Source: a virus
Length of the DNA: 39,859 bases
Reading direction: 5' to 3' (one strand)
IMG/VR virus record: IMGVR_UViG_3300027714_000043
Coordinates: 1-39,859 of that record
The notes under the pieces were generated by a model that did not search any database, was not told the DNA's origin, and saw only the letters and a list, made by a program, of their open reading frames with translations. The translations under genes were made by a program, and so were the position numbers. Positions 20,432-29,617 of the stretch are shown piece after piece. Each line of letters opens with the position of its first letter. Position 1 is the first letter of the stretch.

Positions 20432-20468
20432 AAAAAAAGGGGTGACCATTAGGTTGCCCCTTTTTTTT
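20432..20468. terminator. Bidirectional terminator between converging blocks
   Basis: A7, then GGGGTGACC-ATTA-GGTTGCCCC (20439-20460, 9 bp with two G-T pairs), then T8 (20461-20468). The A run makes a T run on the other strand, so it can stop both the early plus-strand message and the late minus-strand message whose last gene ends at 20527. Confidence 0.9.
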
Positions 20469-20526
20469 ACCCGAAGAAGTAAGAACGAACCTTACTAATT
20501 TTTTTAACTTTTCTGTTTATTGTTAT

Positions 20527-23500
20527 TTACTTTTCAGTCTTTAGTTCTCCAAAAACATCTGGATATAATATTTGTGCTTCCATTATTTTTGGTAAAATTA
20601 TTTCAAGCATTAATTTAGAATCTTTTGATAATAAAATATCTGCTTTTTTTTCAGCAATTTTTTTCATATAATAACCTTTATCTTGTGGTTTAGTCTTTGG
20701 ATTATTAATTGCTTCTTCTAAATCTTTTATTTCTTTTAATAACCTTGTCTCTTCTGCACGATATTCAATTATCATTCGGCTCTTTGTATTATCAAAAACC
20801 TTTACACTATTTATTTGGTTAAAGGTACATGCAATAACTACTTGCCTAATCATTTCTAAATCATTTATAATTAAAGCAGTTTCCATTAGTTTGCCTGCAC
20901 TTCTTGATGTCATACCCTTACTACTTGGAACAACAAAATCGCTGGCGTTAAAGTCTTTTGTTTTATCAAGCATTGTAGAAGTAGAGAAAGGTAAAGGAGC
21001 TTTCATTAATGTTTTTAATACTCCAAAAACATATTCTTGACCTTTTTTGTCTTTTAAATCATAATTTTGAAAGCCACTTAAAGTAACACCTCCATTAAAT
21101 AGTTGAGGAATTATTTGTAAAGCTGGTGCAGCTTTACCTACAAGTTTTTTCCCAGCAGCTTGAGGAACATTGAAACCAGTCTCGTCATAAAAAAGCTCTG
21201 GTAATTCCCTAAACTGCTTACCCCATCTTATGTATCTTTCTGTGCCATCGCTATATCTACCCATAAAGAGTCTTGTTTGACTTCCAATTGAATTTCCAAA
21301 CATTGTATAATCCCAAAAACCAAAATCTTCTTTGTCTGGATAAAACTCTTCATTATCCTCCATGTCTTTTTTTCTATTTAGAATATTTAAACTATTAATT
21401 AAAACTCCATAATAGAGAAAAGCTTTTAACCAAAATCTTGCACCAGCTTTTCTCCTTATTGCCCTTCCTTCTTTTGTTTTCATTGCTGAACCAATCCCAG
21501 TAGGAGCCAATGCTTGTCTCATTGTAGAGACTAACCAATCAGGAGATAATAAAAAGTTTGTCATCATTTGTACTGTCTGCGGATTAACCATCAGAACATC
21601 CCAATTCTGACCTCCAAAAGTATCATTAACTAAAGATGCCATCTCAAATTTATACGTTTCAATATCTTTACCTTTGTAGTTAGAGACTAATGATTCATAA
21701 GCATATAGCTTAAAATGGTCATGTAGATAATCCCATAATGCAAAATTCCATCTTTCGTAAAATCCAAAAGCTAATTTGGTTGCCTTTCCAGCAATAGGAG
21801 TACCTTTAAATTTTACTTCTAATCCTTTTAATTGCGATGTTATCTTTTGTACTGGTATATCAGCAGAAACACCAAGTTGACCTAGATGCTCAATAAAATC
21901 AATGGCACTATCTTCTTTTTGCCAAACTTCGCTTTCCATTTTTAAAAAACCTTTCCATGGAGTCTTAAGTAAAACGCCTAACATTTTAGGCACATCACGA
22001 TAATTAGCTAAAGGCATTGCTGTTTCAGACAATGCTAAATGATGAAATAAAGAGACAGCTAATTGAGTTTGTTTTAAAAGACCATTTATAGTTTCATAAG
22101 AAGATAAAACCTTACCAGCTGTACCATCAAGCTCTATCCTATTACTTAAAACAACTTTTAAAGGGGCTTTTAAATCTGGATGAATCTTATAATATTGTTT
22201 TGTAAAAGGATTTCGCATTGCAGGATGATGTATCTCAACCCAACCATCTGGTGCATTACTTGCGTTAGCAATTAAAGGCTTTCCTTTTACATTTATAGCT
22301 CTTACATCTTTTACAAATTCTTTATTTGCTAATGAATTATTTGTAATGCTTGAGTAGATATTAAAAATATCTGTAATGTCTGTAAATTTTGGTTTTAAAT
22401 CGTAATCTTCTATCCCTTCTACAAGAGTTTCTATATATCTTTTATTTGTAAATTTATTTGAGGTGCTAAACCATGAAGCAACATCGGATGTTTTAGAAGA
22501 TGGTATATCCCAAATATGAGTAACATAATCTTTTATTTCTTTATTAGATAATTTTTGGTTGCCTTCAGCAATCTCTTTCCATAATATATTATATCTTTCT
22601 CTAAAAGATTTTACGACTGGCTGTAAACTTTCAACTAACTTTTTATCTTGAATCATTGACTCAAGGTCAGGTCTTTTTAATTTTTTAGGTATTGATGTTG
22701 AGCCTTCAAGTAAAAAAGGAATCAACTCTCTTTGTGTAGGAGTTGTTATTGTTCGGACTTTATTTAAGAATTGATTTGTTTTATAAGCTCTTTTACCTAA
22801 AAAAATTCTTCTTTTTATAATAGACTGAGGCACTTTCTTTGCCTCCATCTTAGAACCTTCGTTTGTTATTTCTGCAAGTCTTATCTTAGCGTCTTCACGC
22901 AACTTACGCTCATCTGGCGTTATTTTTTTGAGTTGGTAAGTCGGCTTGGTTTTTTTGGGGAGGACACTACGGTTAAATCTCGGTCTGTGAATTGGTAAGC
23001 GGTCTCGGAGGACTTTAGAGTAACGTCCTGTATCGCCTTCATATTTTCTGATGATTCCAATGTAGATTTCGTCTGCTTTGGCTCTGTTTCCAAAATTTCC
23101 AATAAATCTTGCATTGCCCCTTTGTAATCTGGTCTTGGCATTGTATTCCTTCCTTATTTTGTTTACATAGTTGACTAAGCTACCACCTTCATCCACAATA
23201 ACCAAATCAATTTTATTACCTTTAATTGGTAAAGTTTTATGTTCAATACCTCTTTCTGTTAAAGATTTGAATATTTTTGGTAAAGTTTTTAAATCAGCAT
23301 TTAGATTAATTGTATATAAATTATCAAGACCTTCTTCATTAATTTGAAAATCAAGGATGGCTTCTTGTGTTCCTAAAAGACCTTTTATAGCTGCTAAATA
23401 TTCACGCTTATCATATGCAACCTCTTCTGTAATAGTAGTCATTACAGTTGCTTCTGCTCCTGTATTCCCTTCACCAATAGCAACAGTAGTCATAGACTTA

Positions 23501-26500
23501 ATACCTAGTTCAACTTCTACCTCAGCTATTGACCTATGGTACTGAATTAATTCTTTTGACTTAATATTTTTAATTGCTTCGTCTAAACCAATCTCTTTTA
23601 TTTGTGGACTAGCAAATTGATACGACTCTGGCTCTGCATCAAATATAGATGCGTCACCTGTATCTGCAAAATCAGATAACATTTTAACTTGTGGAGATTC
23701 TTGGTTTAATATTGTCAGCCAATATTGTTTAGCTGCGTAAAATGGCATTTTAGCCCTTGAATCTTCTTGAGGCAATGCCTTAACAAAAGTATCAAGGTCT
23801 ATTGGCTGTGGTAACTCTCTATACCCAGAAATATCATCAGGGAAATTAACTTCTATTTTATATTCTGGATGCTTTCTATTCCTAGAATCACCAGTTCTAA
23901 AATCTTTAATTTTGGCTACTGCAACAACTTTTCGTGAAATTTGTGAAAAATCTGGGACTGCTGTTTGTTTTGCAATCTCAACTGCATTTACTTTCCCTTC
24001 TTTAGCTGCTTTTATTACATCTTCATGTTTTTTTAATAATGACTTAGCCTTAACCTTACCAACTTTATCTTCTAAAGCTCTGTATAACGCATTCAAATAT
24101 GATTTATTTTTAACCATCGAGCCTTTAACATCAACTAAAGATGTAATTGCCAGTACGTTATATCCTTTTTCTGTGTCATTCAACAGTTTTGTTGCATTTG
24201 CTGGGTTATCTAATGCCCAACCTCTATATGTTCTTGGATACCTTATTCCAAAGTCTTCATAATCACCCTTTAAATTAATATTAACTGGGTCGCCAGTAAT
24301 AAAGGTTACACCTTGATTCTTAACCTTAGAAGGCATTACTATTTCTTTTGTTTGCTTTAGACTATAAGTTATTTTTGTTGGAGAAGGTCTGCCATCTACA
24401 TCAGCCATTAGTTCAGAATGAATTTCTTTAGGTGATTTTATTTTTTCTGTTATAGACCTATCTAATAAAGATTTTAATTTTTTTGAAACTTTACCTTCTT
24501 TAACATTTTTAACAAATCTTTCAGAGCTTTTGATAAGAGATTTGGCGTATTCTCTAAATCTTTTGAGTAATTGTGTGAGAGCATTACCGAATTTCCCTTT
24601 TGGTCTGCCACTAATCGCATTGTCTTTCGCCCTATTACTAAACCATTCGAGGTTGCTTTGCGATGCATCATCTGATTCTTTTGTTTGCTCATAATACTTT
24701 TTTCTCTCTTTTGTTATTAGTGAATCAAAGTTTTTATTTGACTCTTCTTGTTTTTTATACCACACTTCTGCACGCTCTTCTATAACCGTTCCAATGTCTG
24801 CTCCTTTATAAAGCTTAACAACATCTACTAAAGTGGTATCTCTATTTTCTGTATAATTTTCACCAGCAATCACAACATCAGAAGGCTCTAAACCTTCTAA
24901 ATCCCTGCCAGCATTATTAAGTTGGGCATAGGCGTTTTGTAATGTTTCGGGGCTATCAGGGTCTTCTATGTTGTCTTGCAGAGTTCTTAACTCATCAAGC
25001 TTAGTTGTATACTCAACCCCTGTGTCTTGTCCTTGAAATAAATCAACAACCTCTTGAATCGCTTGAGTTTCTGTTGTTTCTACTTCAGTCTTTATATTTT
25101 TTGGAACTCTATACATTAATTCCTTAGTAGTAAAATCTTTATTTTTTCCTTTGTTTTCAACAAACCCAAATTTCTTATATAAATCTTTTAACCTTTTAAC
25201 AGATGTTGCCCCAAATTCTTTTGTTGGGGTAAGGACAATACGTTTGTTATTTCTATCTGCATATTCTATAATATCAGCTATAACCTTTGTACCGACTCCC
25301 TCTCCTCTTTTTCCTTCTGGAACAACTATTCTTGACAATGAAATATCATTTTTCTCAAGTGTCCCTAAAAGGTCTAATGTAACATTATATTTTTTTTCAA
25401 TTTGTTTAGAAAAATCAATAGGCTCAACCTCTGTTTCTGTTGTTTCTGTTGTTTCTGCTGTTTCTGATGCCTCTACAGGCTCAACTTCTGTATCTGACTC
25501 CAAATCTGATTTTACTTCTTTTACGTTAAAAACTTCATAAGACCCATCATCAGCAATGTTCAAACCACGATTTTCAAAAACATCTATTATGCCATCAATT
25601 GCTTGTTGAGCTTCATAAACATTATCTAAAATCAAATCGTTCTCACTATCTTGTCTTTCGTCTACATATTTTTCTAATTTTTTCAAAAGACTAATTGCTT
25701 GCTTTGGTGTCTTTGGCTCGGCTTGCGCCCACTTAAGAGTCTCCCCTTTTTTATTAACAATATCTGAAGTGTATACGCCAACTAACTCTTCTTCAGTTAA
25801 AACCTCTTTTGACCGAACCTCATATTCTTGGTCAATAAGATTAGTTTTATCTTTAACTTCTGGCTCGCCCTCTATTTCACTCGATACTTGGTCTGCCTCA
25901 ATTTTAGTTTCGTCTACCTGTGGTGGTTTTACAGCCTCAGTTTCTGGCGGAACCTCTGTTTTTGGTTGTTCTTTAGCATCTTTTGTTGTTTCAGCGTTAT
26001 CAATTTCTGTAGATTGTTTTGCTGAAGAAGATTGTACAGCACCTTTACCAGCACCAAGTGTGCTACCTAATACTCCACCACCTATACCAGAAGCTAAAAG
26101 CCTATCTGTAATTCCTTTATCAGTAAGTTCTATCCCAAGCGATTGAGTTTCTGCGTAGATATTTACAGTCTCTTGAAGAACCTCTTCAGCCATTTCAGCC
26201 AAACCTTGCTCTAACGCATTCTTTTTTATATTTTTATATAAACCTCTTTTAATTATTTCTTTAACAAAAACATCATTCATAGCCTTTTTACCAAGACCCA
26301 TTTTACTTAGCAAAGTACTTGCTGGTAATGCACTTATTAACCCATTTATCATACCAACAGTTAAAGCCACATTTGCAGCTTCGCTTGGCTCTATACCTTC
26401 TTCAATAGCAGTTTGCATCATACCACCAGTTTCTATACCAAAAGCAGCAGATGAAGCTACTGCCACACCAACAGTTGGATTCTTTGTTACAAGTGTAGCT

Positions 26501-27249
26501 ATAGTTGCTGGAACTACTATTTCTAAAAGAGTCGGAATTGCTTCACCTACAATACTTGCTATTTTTCTTGGGTCTAACCAACTATAGTCCATATAATTCT
26601 CAGTAGGCTGTAAATCAGGTCTATTTGTATAATCTTTGACACCATCTTGGTATAACTTGACTCCTTGTTGAAAAAATACATTCTCTTTTGTTTTTTGTAT
26701 GGCTTCGGCTACAGATATTTCTGGCTTATATCCACCATATCCTTGTCTTGGGGATATAAGTTCTTCTTTTTCTCCTCTTGGAGATGTTGCACCTATTGTT
26801 TGTAAATAACTTCCTGCTGTCTTTTTGAAACCACCTCCAGAGTATCTTCTTGCAGAAGGCAATGCAACTAGCCTCTCCCAATAATTTGGCAATTCTTTTT
26901 GTATAGGTTTAGGAGATAGCTGGGCTAAAGGTTTTCTTGTCTCATATTTTGGTAAATTTAAATTTAGATTAGATTCAATATTTTTATTGATAGATTCAAG
27001 ACCTTTATCTTCATAAGCAATAGTAGATTTAAAAGTATCATTAACTACAGTATCATCTTGCAAAATAGCATTTGGATTTTGCTTCATAAATGTATCTTGA
27101 AGCAATGGAGGTATATCGTTAAAAGAACTATCTCCGACTAGATAATTAAGACCTTTTTGAGCTTCAGGCTCATTAGCTAAAAACTGCTCTGTTAAATTTT
27201 CAGGTATCTTATATTTTTGTTCACCAACATAATAGATATTTTCTTTCAT
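20527..27249 (-). CDS. Giant internal virion protein with acetyltransferase domain (2240 aa)
   Basis: A 2240-residue protein, probably packed in the head and ejected with DNA, as for large internal proteins of podoviruses. N-terminus: about 50-residue unit then Pro-rich part. About 230-410 are Gly/Ala-rich hydrophobic helices (IVVPATIATLVTKNPTVGVA, GIGGGVLGSTLGAGKG) that could span a membrane. Then an acidic Glu/Thr/Val linker (about 410-620), a GNAT acetyltransferase domain at about 630-720 with the acetyl-CoA motif KRGEGVG and FGFVENKG, a mixed region to about 1400, and helical regions to the end. Near 1920-2030 (FYYGVLINSLNILNRKKD, FMGRYSDGTERYIRWGKQF) it resembles LPD38-type polyvalent protein segments. 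ATG at 27249 overlaps the previous stop as TAATG. Role is inferred. Confidence 0.75.
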   Translation of the reverse strand: MKENIYYVGEQKYKIPENLTEQFLANEPEAQKGLNYLVGDSSFNDIPPLLQDTFMKQNPNAILQDDTVVNDTFKSTIAYEDKGLESINKNIESNLNLNLPKYETRKPLAQLSPKPIQKELPNYWERLVALPSARRYSGGGFKKTAGSYLQTIGATSPRGEKEELISPRQGYGGYKPEISVAEAIQKTKENVFFQQGVKLYQDGVKDYTNRPDLQPTENYMDYSWLDPRKIASIVGEAIPTLLEIVVPATIATLVTKNPTVGVAVASSAAFGIETGGMMQTAIEEGIEPSEAANVALTVGMINGLISALPASTLLSKMGLGKKAMNDVFVKEIIKRGLYKNIKKNALEQGLAEMAEEVLQETVNIYAETQSLGIELTDKGITDRLLASGIGGGVLGSTLGAGKGAVQSSSAKQSTEIDNAETTKDAKEQPKTEVPPETEAVKPPQVDETKIEADQVSSEIEGEPEVKDKTNLIDQEYEVRSKEVLTEEELVGVYTSDIVNKKGETLKWAQAEPKTPKQAISLLKKLEKYVDERQDSENDLILDNVYEAQQAIDGIIDVFENRGLNIADDGSYEVFNVKEVKSDLESDTEVEPVEASETAETTETTETEVEPIDFSKQIEKKYNVTLDLLGTLEKNDISLSRIVVPEGKRGEGVGTKVIADIIEYADRNNKRIVLTPTKEFGATSVKRLKDLYKKFGFVENKGKNKDFTTKELMYRVPKNIKTEVETTETQAIQEVVDLFQGQDTGVEYTTKLDELRTLQDNIEDPDSPETLQNAYAQLNNAGRDLEGLEPSDVVIAGENYTENRDTTLVDVVKLYKGADIGTVIEERAEVWYKKQEESNKNFDSLITKERKKYYEQTKESDDASQSNLEWFSNRAKDNAISGRPKGKFGNALTQLLKRFREYAKSLIKSSERFVKNVKEGKVSKKLKSLLDRSITEKIKSPKEIHSELMADVDGRPSPTKITYSLKQTKEIVMPSKVKNQGVTFITGDPVNINLKGDYEDFGIRYPRTYRGWALDNPANATKLLNDTEKGYNVLAITSLVDVKGSMVKNKSYLNALYRALEDKVGKVKAKSLLKKHEDVIKAAKEGKVNAVEIAKQTAVPDFSQISRKVVAVAKIKDFRTGDSRNRKHPEYKIEVNFPDDISGYRELPQPIDLDTFVKALPQEDSRAKMPFYAAKQYWLTILNQESPQVKMLSDFADTGDASIFDAEPESYQFASPQIKEIGLDEAIKNIKSKELIQYHRSIAEVEVELGIKSMTTVAIGEGNTGAEATVMTTITEEVAYDKREYLAAIKGLLGTQEAILDFQINEEGLDNLYTINLNADLKTLPKIFKSLTERGIEHKTLPIKGNKIDLVIVDEGGSLVNYVNKIRKEYNAKTRLQRGNARFIGNFGNRAKADEIYIGIIRKYEGDTGRYSKVLRDRLPIHRPRFNRSVLPKKTKPTYQLKKITPDERKLREDAKIRLAEITNEGSKMEAKKVPQSIIKRRIFLGKRAYKTNQFLNKVRTITTPTQRELIPFLLEGSTSIPKKLKRPDLESMIQDKKLVESLQPVVKSFRERYNILWKEIAEGNQKLSNKEIKDYVTHIWDIPSSKTSDVASWFSTSNKFTNKRYIETLVEGIEDYDLKPKFTDITDIFNIYSSITNNSLANKEFVKDVRAINVKGKPLIANASNAPDGWVEIHHPAMRNPFTKQYYKIHPDLKAPLKVVLSNRIELDGTAGKVLSSYETINGLLKQTQLAVSLFHHLALSETAMPLANYRDVPKMLGVLLKTPWKGFLKMESEVWQKEDSAIDFIEHLGQLGVSADIPVQKITSQLKGLEVKFKGTPIAGKATKLAFGFYERWNFALWDYLHDHFKLYAYESLVSNYKGKDIETYKFEMASLVNDTFGGQNWDVLMVNPQTVQMMTNFLLSPDWLVSTMRQALAPTGIGSAMKTKEGRAIRRKAGARFWLKAFLYYGVLINSLNILNRKKDMEDNEEFYPDKEDFGFWDYTMFGNSIGSQTRLFMGRYSDGTERYIRWGKQFRELPELFYDETGFNVPQAAGKKLVGKAAPALQIIPQLFNGGVTLSGFQNYDLKDKKGQEYVFGVLKTLMKAPLPFSTSTMLDKTKDFNASDFVVPSSKGMTSRSAGKLMETALIINDLEMIRQVVIACTFNQINSVKVFDNTKSRMIIEYRAEETRLLKEIKDLEEAINNPKTKPQDKGYYMKKIAEKKADILLSKDSKLMLEIILPKIMEAQILYPDVFGELKTEK

Positions 27250-28334
27250 TATTCAACCATGTATTGCGAAAAATCAACTTTACTAGATGATGCTGAATTT
27301 TGCTCAGGTTCTGGTGTTTCATAAAACTCTCTTACATTAGTCATTTGAGTTTTTGCTGATTTAATTTTTCTTATAAGGTCATTAGAAAAAAGTTGTCTTC
27401 TCGCCTCATCACTTATATCTTTTGCTGGTATGGGCGTCCATTTATCCCCTATCATATAACCTGTTTCATTTTTAAGATAATCTATTGGAGCTTCTTTGGC
27501 TATTTGATTAACATATTGATTCATTTTTAATTGGTCACCTTGCTCCGATAAATCTGGATTCAAATCTTTTAAATATTCAGTTCTAAAGTTATCCAATGCT
27601 GTATTAAAATTTTCTGAAACACCACCTTGAAAATCGCCAACATTTGCAATAGATGTTTCTAAATCTAAATATTCAATCTGCGCTCTACTCTTAAATTCTT
27701 GATTGTTCGCATTGTTTTGAAATCTTGCTTTATCTTGCACACTAATATTTCTATTAGATTGTATTCTAGCGTTTTCTTTTTGAGTCTCTCTACTTTTTAA
27801 AGCGTTATAATGACTAATCCATAAGTTTCTTTCTGTTTTTTCCCAAGAGTTTTTCATTTTTTCATATAAAGGAAGCATACTGGCTGAAGTTGCACCTTCT
27901 TTAAAAAAAACAGCATCTAAAGTTTTCATCGTAGGGCTTAATTCAGATTTTGACATAGATATTGCATCAGCTATTGACATTTCTCCTTTATTGACAGCCG
28001 ACATAATTTCTGCGCCTCTGTTACCTCCTACATTTCTATATACTTGCCTAGTCGCTCCACGCTTCTGGACTCTACTTTTTAACTCCATTAATTGCATTGG
28101 GTTCATTGCGCCAAGTGCTTGATATAAATTAGTTGGCTGTTGAGTCTGTTGAGCCATTTGCTGTACTGGCTCTTGTACTGGCTCTTGTACTGGCTCTTGT
28201 ACTGGCTCTTGTTGTTGTACTAATTGCGATTGTTGAGTTTGTAAACCTTGTAAAATATCTTTTTCTGGGTTCTGCTCTAAAGCTGGTTGCTGATTACTTA
28301 TAATAGATTTTTGTTCGATTTGTCCGTTAGCCAT
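27249..28334 (-). CDS. Internal virion protein-like, Gln-rich (361 aa)
   Basis: A 361-residue protein. Residues 1-65 are Gln-rich and contain four to five in-frame EPVQ repeats (from the DNA repeat at 28162-28209), followed by AMNPMQLMELKSRVQKRGAT and long helices (about 85-330) with many Asn, Gln, Ser; the tail is Ser/Asp-rich. It sits between the giant protein and another helical one in one operon, and resembles internal or ejection proteins by composition only. The stop overlaps the giant gene start. Not recognised by family. Confidence 0.6.
   Translation of the reverse strand: MANGQIEQKSIISNQQPALEQNPEKDILQGLQTQQSQLVQQQEPVQEPVQEPVQEPVQQMAQQTQQPTNLYQALGAMNPMQLMELKSRVQKRGATRQVYRNVGGNRGAEIMSAVNKGEMSIADAISMSKSELSPTMKTLDAVFFKEGATSASMLPLYEKMKNSWEKTERNLWISHYNALKSRETQKENARIQSNRNISVQDKARFQNNANNQEFKSRAQIEYLDLETSIANVGDFQGGVSENFNTALDNFRTEYLKDLNPDLSEQGDQLKMNQYVNQIAKEAPIDYLKNETGYMIGDKWTPIPAKDISDEARRQLFSNDLIRKIKSAKTQMTNVREFYETPEPEQNSASSSKVDFSQYMVE
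28162..28209 (-). repeat. Four exact 12-base tandem repeats in frame
   Basis: Four perfect copies of a 12-base unit (TGTACTGGCTCT on the plus strand) encode the repeated Glu-Pro-Val-Gln in the 361-residue gene. Copy number could change by slippage without breaking the frame, so repeat number may vary between related phages. Confidence 0.85.
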
Positions 28335-28351
28335 GATTAACCTTTAAATAT

Positions 28352-29617
28352 TTAAGTTCTATCTGCAAATTTGTTAAAATTATCAAAACTAATTTCCTCC
28401 TGTTTATTCAATCTGATATTAGTGTAGGTTATTGTTTGGTTTTCTTCATTTACTGCCTTAACAACAATATTATCGTTTTTTAATTTTAATCTTTTATTCT
28501 TTAAATCTGAAGAAATTTTTATTCTTCCAATTCCCATTGCTTTTTTTTGAGCTTTTGTTTTAAAGTTTTTTAAATAATTTTTATGCTTAACACTTCCAGT
28601 TTTTACAATTGAACCATCTGGCAATTTAAAATCCATTTTTTTTCTTGGTGGCTTTACATTTGTTTTTAATTGAGATTTAGCCATAGTTTCATTGTACAAG
28701 GCAGTAGTATCATCTTCTAATTCACTATTTATTTGAGGTTCAACCTTAGTTTTTACTTTAGAACCAATAGAGGCATTAGCTATAGAATTAGCGTCAGAAC
28801 CAACATCGGTAACAACAGTCTTAACGGCATCTTTAACGGCATTGTTAGGATTTAAAGTCCCTGAGTTATAATTAGACATCCCAGTATAGCCTGCTCCTAA
28901 ACCAAGTTCTTTAGTAATATCATTAATTTCCAGACCACTACCTAATAAAGCATTTACTCTTTGGTCAAGCAGAGTTCTTTCTGTTGTAAACATTTCAGAA
29001 CTCCATTTTTGGTCTATCATCTTTTGAACATCAGCCTCACTGCCAAAATAACCAGAACGCACTGCCATTAACTTGGCTTCATTTAATTTCCCCGCTTGGG
29101 TAATACCTGCTGAAGCAACAGATGCTCCCAATCCAATAACATCTGAAGTTAATTGGCTTTTATATTGTGACTGTGCTTGCTTGTAAGCTTGTTCTGCTCT
29201 TGCTTCTTCAGCTCCTATTTGAGCAGTTATACCAGCGGCTTGTTCGCCTATTCTCGCTGTGTCTGCTGTCTGAGCGGCAACTGCTTTATCAGTCGCTGTT
29301 GCTAATGCATCTTGAGTTTGTTGACCAGCCGATAATCTCATTTGAGCTTCAATACCACTTCCACCTAATCCAGATTTAGCAGTATCATACCCTATCTGTT
29401 GTTGCATCTGCCTTCCTTGTCTTCCAGCCATTTTAATAGCTGGTTGCATCGCTTGGTTTACGACTTCTCTATTAGATGAACGACCACGAAGAAAAGATAC
29501 ATACTTCTTCATATATCCTGTGTTTGCTTTGAAATCTTCTTGTTTAGGTTTATTTAAAGCTGTGCCAGCTACTTTTGCGACTGCTGGTAATGCCGCTGCT
29601 AATAATTGCCATGCCAT
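28352..29617 (-). CDS. Internal virion protein-like, Ala/Gln-rich helical (421 aa)
   Basis: A 421-residue protein beginning MAWQLLAAALPAVAKVAGTA, an amphipathic to hydrophobic N-terminus, then Ala/Gln-rich helices (about 55-150; MAGRQGRQMQQQIG, AVAAQTADTARIGEQ), like the Ala-rich ejection proteins of P22- and T7-like phages. After a Gly/Asn linker it ends in a basic domain (about 330-421; KTKAQKKAMGIGRIK, a beta-rich end). ATG at 29617 overlaps the neck/tail gene stop. An ejection role is inferred from position and composition. Confidence 0.65.
   Translation of the reverse strand: MAWQLLAAALPAVAKVAGTALNKPKQEDFKANTGYMKKYVSFLRGRSSNREVVNQAMQPAIKMAGRQGRQMQQQIGYDTAKSGLGGSGIEAQMRLSAGQQTQDALATATDKAVAAQTADTARIGEQAAGITAQIGAEEARAEQAYKQAQSQYKSQLTSDVIGLGASVASAGITQAGKLNEAKLMAVRSGYFGSEADVQKMIDQKWSSEMFTTERTLLDQRVNALLGSGLEINDITKELGLGAGYTGMSNYNSGTLNPNNAVKDAVKTVVTDVGSDANSIANASIGSKVKTKVEPQINSELEDDTTALYNETMAKSQLKTNVKPPRKKMDFKLPDGSIVKTGSVKHKNYLKNFKTKAQKKAMGIGRIKISSDLKNKRLKLKNDNIVVKAVNEENQTITYTNIRLNKQEEISFDNFNKFADRT

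Noticed and set aside
22920-23141. 73-residue minus-strand frame inside the giant gene
   Set aside because: A shadow frame without binding site inside an intact 2240-codon gene.
28162-28209. CRISPR or iteron-like array
   Set aside because: The 12-base units are tandem without spacers and in frame with a coding sequence (EPVQ repeats).
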